Part shown: in pieces, positions 33,366 through 38,139 of the stretch
Position numbering within the stretch: position 1 is the first letter of the stretch
Layout: the number at the start of each line of letters is the position of its first letter
Assembly: GCA_003669605.1 (NCBI GenBank)
Contig: QWOP01000021.1
Location: 1 to 38,139, forward strand
From: Planctomycetota bacterium
GTDB lineage: Bacteria; Planctomycetota; Planctomycetia; Pirellulales; UBA1268
Reading direction: 5' to 3'
DNA length: 38,139 nt
Made by a program: the position numbers and the translations under genes
Notes under the pieces: generated by a model
Database searches by the model: none
What the model was told of the DNA's origin: nothing
The model's input: the letters and a program-made list of their open reading frames with translations, nothing else

Positions 33366-33501
33366 TAATCGGTTTGGATGGAGTGCTCGGACTCCGCGTC
33401 GATCCCCGGTATTTTCCCCCGCTGCTTTTTTTCGGTTGATCGGCATCGTTTCGGTCCGTTCGTCCATCCCCACCGCAAGCGCCGCACCAAAGGAATGGTC
33501 C

Positions 33502-33813
33502 ATGCTTGTTCTGTCGCGGAAGAAGGACGAAAGCATCGTCATCAACAACGACATCACGATCGTTGTGGTGGAGATCCGTGGAGACAAAGTACGCCTCGGC
33601 GTGGAGGCCCCCAAGGAGGTTCCAGTCCACCGCAAGGAAGTATTTGACGCCATCGCCAGGGGCGAGGAGTTTGATGTGGTAAAGTCTGGAACCTGCGACA
33701 GCAGCGAGATCGGCGCCCCTTTGCCCGAGGTGATCTCTGGCGGCTCCACCGATCTTTCTCGGGGTGACGGTTCCGCCGGCGACTCCCGCTCTGCCGCTGA
33801 GCCTCCTTTATGA
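33502..33813 (+). CDS. csrA: Carbon storage regulator CsrA, copy 2, with C-terminal tail
   Basis: Second CsrA, 103 aa. Residues 1-60 form a full CsrA domain (MLVLSRKKDESIVIN, DKVRLGVEAP, VPVHRKEVFDAIA), clearly related to copy 1 at 18738. The remaining 40 residues (GEEFDVV, then Ser/Gly/Asp-rich) are probably disordered. AAAGGA lies just before the ATG and could itself be a CsrA target. It stands alone, divergent from nuoI and just before tRNA-Glu, with no fliW beside it. Confidence 0.94.
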   Translation: MLVLSRKKDESIVINNDITIVVVEIRGDKVRLGVEAPKEVPVHRKEVFDAIARGEEFDVVKSGTCDSSEIGAPLPEVISGGSTDLSRGDGSAGDSRSAAEPPL

Positions 33814-33859
33814 ATCACGTCGCCTGAATCACGCCTGCCACCCGCGCCGTACCGCTCAC

Positions 33860-33932
33860 GGCCCCATCGTCTAGAGGCCTAGGACACGGCCCTTTCAAGG
33901 CTGTAACCAGGGTTCGAATCCCTGTGGGGTCA
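33860..33932 (+). tRNA. tRNA-Glu (anticodon TTC)
   Basis: All arms fold: acceptor GGCCCCA with TGGGGTC (one G-U), anticodon stem CGGCC/GGCTG with loop CTTTCAA giving anticodon TTC, and T arm CAGGG-TTCGAAT-CCCTG. The discriminator is A33932. CCA is not encoded, so it must be added after transcription. The D-loop GTCTAGAGGCCTAGGAC is typical of tRNA-Glu. Confidence 0.97.
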
Positions 33933-33970
33933 TCGCGGCGCGGGCTGGCGGGGCTGCCTGGAGCAATCCG

Positions 33971-33989
33971 CCGAGCCGCACAGGCTCGG
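33971..33989 (+). terminator. Hairpin downstream of tRNA-Glu, possible terminator
   Basis: CCGAGCC and GGCTCGG pair over a 5-base loop, 38 bases after the tRNA. The T-tract is poor (TTCAT), so termination may be weak or factor-dependent. Confidence 0.3.
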
Positions 33990-34143
33990 TTCATCGCCCG
34001 GGGAATCTCCGCGGCCAAGTCAACAACGGCCCCGCGACTGCAGTGGCTCATGCGATTCGGTGCGGCCCGCTCCGAGCCATCCATCCCACAGTGACTCTTC
34101 CCAAGGAAACCGAAAGCCAAGAAAACGGAAAGACAGGGGCTCG

Positions 34144-35268
34144 ATGACACAAGGATATGACGCCGTTCTGCTGGTCTCGTTTGGTGGGCCGGACGGACCA
34201 GATGACGTTATTCCGTTTCTCGAAAACGTCCTCCGGGGAAGGAACGTTCCGCGAGAGCGATTGCTTGAGGTTTCAGAACACTACCAGCACTTCGGCGGCA
34301 AGAGTCCGATCAACGATCAGAACCGCGATCTCCTCGCCGCTCTGCGCCGGGAACTTGAACTCCACGGCCCGAATCTCCCTGTGTACTGGGGCAACCGGAA
34401 CTGGCATCCGCTGCTCACTGACACGCTCCGCGAGATGGCAGATGCCGGCGTCCGCAGGGCGGTGGCGTTCGTGACCAGCGCCTACAGCAGCTACTCCGGC
34501 TGCCGGCAGTACAGGGAAAACATCGCCGCCGCCTGCGAAGCGCTCGGTGCGAGGGCACCGCAGGTCGACAAACTCCGCGTGTTCTTCAATCACCCTGGGT
34601 TCGTCGGCCCCATGGCCAAAAACGTCGCCGACTGCGTGGCACGCTTTCCACCCGGGGAGCGGGCGACCACGCCGGTGCTGTTCACGGCCCACAGTATCCC
34701 CACCACCATGGCCGATTCCTGCAAGTATGTGGCCCAATTGCAGGAAGCCTGCAGATTGGTGGCATCCCAGGCCGGCGTTCCGCGTTGGGAACTGGTGTTC
34801 CAAAGTCGCAGTGGCCCCCCCACCCAACCCTGGCTCGAGCCCGACGTATGCGACCGAATCCGGGCCCTTCACACGGCGGGCACCGACCGGGTGATCGTGG
34901 CGCCAGTCGGGTTTATATCGGACCACATGGAAGTGCTCTACGACCTCGACACCGAGGCACGCCAAGCATGCCATTCCCTCGGCATGAGAATGGAGCGGGC
35001 AGCTACCGTCGGAACCGCCCCGGCCTTCGTGAGCATGATCCGCGAACTGATTTCCGAGCGGCATTCAGAGGCAACCGCTCGCCTGGCCCTGGGTAACCTC
35101 CCCGCCAGTCACGACATCTGCCCACTCGATTGCTGCCCGGCACCACAGCGCCCCGCGGCGGCCGGCGGCAGGCCTGGCTCCCCACCACCTGGCTCCCCCC
35201 CACCTGGCTCCCCCCCACCTGGCTCCCCCCCACCTGGCTCCCCCCCACCAGCCGCTCCGTCCCGATGA
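34144..35268 (+). CDS. hemH: Ferrochelatase with Gly-Ser-Pro repeat tail
   Basis: Inserts ferrous iron into the porphyrin at or near the end of haem synthesis. The catalytic pair H183 (FTAHSIP) and E263 (SDHMEVLYDLD) fall at nearly the same positions as in Bacillus ferrochelatase; SAYSSYSGCRQY is also characteristic. Cysteines C164, C326, C330 and C331 could hold a [2Fe-2S] cluster as in actinobacterial enzymes. After residue 344 comes (GSPPP)x5, encoded by five 15-bp repeats, then a short tail. The ATG at 34144 has AGGGG upstream. Whether it acts on coproporphyrin or protoporphyrin cannot be read directly. Its stop overlaps the next start (ATGA). Confidence 0.94.
   Translation: MTQGYDAVLLVSFGGPDGPDDVIPFLENVLRGRNVPRERLLEVSEHYQHFGGKSPINDQNRDLLAALRRELELHGPNLPVYWGNRNWHPLLTDTLREMADAGVRRAVAFVTSAYSSYSGCRQYRENIAAACEALGARAPQVDKLRVFFNHPGFVGPMAKNVADCVARFPPGERATTPVLFTAHSIPTTMADSCKYVAQLQEACRLVASQAGVPRWELVFQSRSGPPTQPWLEPDVCDRIRALHTAGTDRVIVAPVGFISDHMEVLYDLDTEARQACHSLGMRMERAATVGTAPAFVSMIRELISERHSEATARLALGNLPASHDICPLDCCPAPQRPAAAGGRPGSPPPGSPPPGSPPPGSPPPGSPPPAAPSR
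35176..35250 (+). repeat. Five tandem 15-bp repeats in the hemH 3' end
   Basis: The unit GGCTCCCCCCCACCT occurs five times, the first unit and the last with one or two changes. In the hemH frame each unit encodes Gly-Ser-Pro-Pro-Pro, and unit length is a multiple of three, so copy-number change would not break the gene. The C7 runs within units could slip and shift frame. Confidence 0.95.
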
Positions 35269-35972
35269 CGCTCCCCTGCCAGCCTCCCCCCCATTCAGCC
35301 CCCCAGGGCAGGAATGCGCTCGCTGACTCATCCGGCCGTGCCGCAGACCGGGAGTGCGTTGCCCTCGTCCACGGCTTTCTCGCCCACAGCATGATGCTGG
35401 CGGTCCTCGGCCACAGGTTGCGCCGGCATGGCTACCGCACCGACCTCTGGGGCTACCGCAACATGTGCTGTTCAATATTGGTGCATGCCGAACGTTTTGC
35501 AGACAACCTACGGCGTCTGGACAAGGATCCCACTGTCGACCGGATCCACCTCGTCACCCACAGCATGGGCTGCATCATCGCCCGGGCTGCCCTCACTCGA
35601 TATCGCCCTCTCAAACTGGGGCGGTTCGTGATGCTCGCCCCACCCAACCGCGGTTCGTTCGTGGCACAGGCCACGATCGGCACGCTCGGCCGGTTCTTCA
35701 AGCCTGTCGAGGAACTGTCGACTGCCGAGGACAGCCTGGTGAATTCCCTCCCCACTCCGCAGGATGTGGACATCGGCGTGATCGCTGCCGGCAGGGATGC
35801 GTTGGTGTCCTCGGCAAGCACCCGTCCAGAAGCCCCCCACGACCACGTCACGATTCCATGTCTCCACTCCAGCCTGCTGTTCAGGCGGGATGCCGCTGAG
35901 ATGGTGGTGGCATTCCTGCGGGACGGGCGTTTTCCCGAGTCGACTCCACATCGCCGAGGCTCCGAATCATGA
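35265..35972 (+). CDS. Alpha/beta hydrolase (lipase-like)
   Basis: Serine hydrolase of 235 aa with the alpha/beta fold. LVHGFLAHS forms the oxyanion-hole strand, and the nucleophile is S100 in THSMGC; a likely acid is the aspartate in AAGRDALV and a likely base the histidine in PCLHSS. No signal peptide or lipobox is seen, so it is probably cytoplasmic. Substrate unknown. Its ATG overlaps the hemH stop, and its stop overlaps the aldo/keto reductase start, each by 4 bases, so all three should be translated together. Confidence 0.86.
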   Translation: MTLPCQPPPHSAPQGRNALADSSGRAADRECVALVHGFLAHSMMLAVLGHRLRRHGYRTDLWGYRNMCCSILVHAERFADNLRRLDKDPTVDRIHLVTHSMGCIIARAALTRYRPLKLGRFVMLAPPNRGSFVAQATIGTLGRFFKPVEELSTAEDSLVNSLPTPQDVDIGVIAAGRDALVSSASTRPEAPHDHVTIPCLHSSLLFRRDAAEMVVAFLRDGRFPESTPHRRGSES

Positions 35973-36943
35973 ACGCATCTTCCCGTCCCCTAGGGGCCGG
36001 CGGGCTCTCGGTAGGCCCCCTAGGACTGGGCTGCTGGCCACTGGCCGGCATGACGCGCGAGGGGATCACCCCCGAGATGGCCACCGCCACGGTCGCGGCA
36101 GCCATCGACGCAGGAATCTCCCACCTCGACACCGCCTACTGCTACGGCGCGAGCGGGGAGAGCGAGAAGGCGATCGCTGCAGCCATCGTCGGTCGTCGTC
36201 GGGACAGCGTTCTCTTGGCTGGAAAGTGCGGCATTCACTGGGAACCTGGCAGAAAGCAGTGCCTCGACGGCAGCCCCGCGAGAATTCGCCTTGAGGTGAC
36301 GGAAAGCCTGCGTCGCCTCGGAACAGACCACCTCGACCTGCTCTACCTGCACGCACCTGATCCGCAGGTGCCGATCGGCGAATCTGCGGGCGAACTGGAG
36401 CGACTTCGGGCGGCAGGAATGACGCGGTTGATTGGATTCTCCAACGTCACCCTGCAGCAGCTCCGCGCTGCAGGAAGCGCCTGCCAGATCGACGCCTGCC
36501 AACTTCCATACAACATGCTCCAGCGTGAAATCGAGAACGATATGCTTCCCTGGTGCCAGAAAGAGGGGATCGCGATGATCGTCTATTGGCCCCTGATGAA
36601 GGGGCTCCTTGCCGGGGGAATGCCACGCGATCGCGTGTTCCCCACCTCAGACAGCCGGCACAAATACCCAATGTTCAACGGGCTGGAGTTTCAGCGGAAT
36701 CTCGATTTTGTCGAGGTGCTGCGAACCGAAGCGGCGCGCCTGGCCTGCTCGATACCAAACCTTGTGCTGGCATGGACTGCTGAACAGCCGGGAGTGACCA
36801 GCGTTCTCTTCGGGGCCACCTCTCCAGAGCAGGTGCACACCAACGCAACTGCCCTGGTCAGCCGTCTCGATACTGAAGCCCGCGAAGCGATTCGAGCGGC
36901 GATCATTACCCGCGGACCGGTTGCCGGCCGCCGTGCGGTGTGA
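35969..36943 (+). CDS. Aldo/keto reductase
   Basis: NAD(P)H-dependent oxidoreductase with TIM-barrel fold, 324 aa. The catalytic tetrad is D54, Y59 (DTAYCYG), K86 (LAGKCG) and H128 (YLHAPDP); GFSNVT and the cofactor-binding C-terminal stretch (LFGATSPEQVHTN) are as expected. It resembles the general bacterial AKR group; the substrate cannot be told. It is the last gene of the hemH transcript and ends 13 bases from the convergent PH-domain gene. Confidence 0.92.
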   Translation: MNASSRPLGAGGLSVGPLGLGCWPLAGMTREGITPEMATATVAAAIDAGISHLDTAYCYGASGESEKAIAAAIVGRRRDSVLLAGKCGIHWEPGRKQCLDGSPARIRLEVTESLRRLGTDHLDLLYLHAPDPQVPIGESAGELERLRAAGMTRLIGFSNVTLQQLRAAGSACQIDACQLPYNMLQREIENDMLPWCQKEGIAMIVYWPLMKGLLAGGMPRDRVFPTSDSRHKYPMFNGLEFQRNLDFVEVLRTEAARLACSIPNLVLAWTAEQPGVTSVLFGATSPEQVHTNATALVSRLDTEAREAIRAAIITRGPVAGRRAV

Positions 36944-36956
36944 GATCAAACCGCAA

Positions 36957-37466
36957 TCAAGCTGCGCCGGCCGCGTGAGCCTGAATCGCAGCCACGCTCC
37001 TATACGACTGCTGCACCTTGAGACATGTCTGCCGAAAGGGCTCTGGACGGCTGACACCAGGGAGACGGAACTTCTCCACCGCCCCCTTGCGGAACACGAG
37101 ATCTCCGGCGGCGTACCACTCTTGACCAGGATCCTGCACCAACTCGATCGAATCAAATTGATCGAGATCGCAGTATTGCTGAATTTTCCCGCCGATCCCC
37201 CGCTCAACGATCACTCGTCGATTCGTAAGGCGATACCGCTGAATCGCCCAAGGGAGCCGCATCGAGAGATAGAGCATCAGCCCGATGGGAAGACAGGCTA
37301 GCAGTGCCAATCGCCCCAGAGACACAGGCCCAAAGCCATCTCGGATACGGAATACACGGCCGAGAGTCCTCCCCAACGATGTCGCTGCCACCGAGGGCCA
37401 CACCGTCATCACCGTCGTCTCAGTGACCTCTGGAGGGGAAACACCGGCAATTGACTGCATGGCCAT
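36957..37466 (-). CDS. Membrane protein with bacterial PH (YdbS/DUF304-like) domain
   Basis: Probable inner-membrane protein of 169 aa. One or two hydrophobic segments (about residues 48-75, LALLACLPIGLMLYLSM) are followed by a bacterial PH domain (YRLTNRRVIVERGIGGKIQQYCDLDQFDSIEL, then GDLVFRKG). VTETTVMTVWPSVAATSLG before the membrane segment is a common lead-in of this family. Function unknown. ATG 37466 is chosen, with AGG upstream; an ATG at 37460 is possible, while longer readings enter the 16S trailer and are rejected. Confidence 0.8.
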   Translation of the reverse strand: MAMQSIAGVSPPEVTETTVMTVWPSVAATSLGRTLGRVFRIRDGFGPVSLGRLALLACLPIGLMLYLSMRLPWAIQRYRLTNRRVIVERGIGGKIQQYCDLDQFDSIELVQDPGQEWYAAGDLVFRKGAVEKFRLPGVSRPEPFRQTCLKVQQSYRSVAAIQAHAAGAA

Positions 37467-37612
37467 TGAAAAAGCCTGAACAAGGATCCATAGGAGCGCG
37501 AGATGCGCTCCATTGTGGGTGATCGTACCGCACGCGGTAGCCGTGAAAAGGGCCCCCCGGCAGAGAACGTCAGAGGAGGACGCGAAAACAAAAACGGAGC
37601 CAATCAATGCGC

Positions 37613-37652
37613 AAAAAAAAACCCGTTGGGGCTCGGCTGAGCCCCAACGGGT
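37613..37652 (-). terminator. Strong intrinsic terminator of the 16S rRNA transcript
   Basis: On the minus strand ACCCGTTGGGGCTC pairs perfectly over a 4-base loop with GAGCCCCAACGGGT (14-bp stem), followed by nine T. It lies about 245 bases after the 16S 3' end and before the PH-domain gene, so the rRNA transcript should end here. Confidence 0.93.

Positions 37653-38139
<487 letters not shown>

Larger units (their letters stand above)
33200..33501. other. Divergent intergenic region between nuoI and csrA copy 2 (302 bp)
   Basis: No gene is supported. The region holds a promoter candidate for each side (listed separately) and, in the csrA leader, a small hairpin GGAGT/ACTCC (33380-33395) with GGA in and near the loop. 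Confidence 0.6.

Noticed and set aside
35176-35250. Tandem repeats in hemH as a CRISPR array
   Set aside because: Units are directly adjacent with no spacers and read as Gly-Ser-Pro-Pro-Pro codons in frame.

Overview
This is about 38 kb of high-GC DNA that looks like a planctomycete chromosome, most likely Pirellulales or a relative. The evidence is a 16S rRNA 3' end that is not followed by 23S (a trait known in planctomycetes), two csrA genes, a fliW-csrA pair and several planctomycete-style hypothetical proteins. The 16S anti-Shine-Dalgarno agrees with the GGAG-type sites in front of many of the genes. No phage, insertion sequence or CRISPR array was seen.

Layout. (1) 2-6766, plus strand: a chemosensory operon with the gene order and domain details of the Pseudomonas Wsp surface-sensing system: receptor C-terminus (cut by the window edge), CheW, CheR with TPR tail, Cys-motif CheW (WspD type), hybrid CheA-receiver (WspE type), CheB (WspF type). 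No adjacent WspR-like diguanylate cyclase is present, so the output is unknown. (2) 6747-11814, minus strand: amidase, an acidic single-span membrane protein, M32 carboxypeptidase. (3) 11910-14002, plus strand: LmbE/BshB1-type deacetylase, a small hypothetical protein and a Xer recombinase, facing a NarL-type response regulator (14024-14656, minus). (4) 14823-16611, minus strand: hemC and a ComF-type phosphoribosyltransferase, divergent from an LptF/LptG-type permease. (5) 18237-19010: fliW-csrA, with a GGA hairpin in the csrA leader suggesting autoregulation. (6) 19169-21157, minus strand: redoxin, tatD, small helical protein.

(7) 21207-33199, minus strand: a respiratory complex I cluster in the order nuoI-A-C-D-H-J-K-L-M-N. 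nuoB, E, F and G are not in the window, and the NuoA, K, L and M proteins carry unusual insertions or extensions, including a histidine-rich block in NuoL. A 305-bp gap with a terminator-like hairpin splits I-A-C-D from H-J-K-L-M-N. (8) A second csrA diverges from nuoI, followed by tRNA-Glu(TTC). (9) 34144-36943, plus strand: hemH (ferrochelatase with a 5 x 15-bp repeat tail), an alpha/beta hydrolase and an aldo/keto reductase joined by ATGA overlaps. (10) 36957 to the end, minus strand: a PH-domain membrane protein, then a strong intrinsic terminator and a hairpin-rich trailer behind the 16S rRNA gene.

Themes that connect genes: surface or chemosensory signalling plus CsrA/FliW control (motile-to-sessile switching), haem synthesis (hemC, hemH) supporting respiration, and complex I. 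The most unusual features are the altered complex I membrane arm, the Wsp core without wspR, and the self-contained 16S transcription unit.
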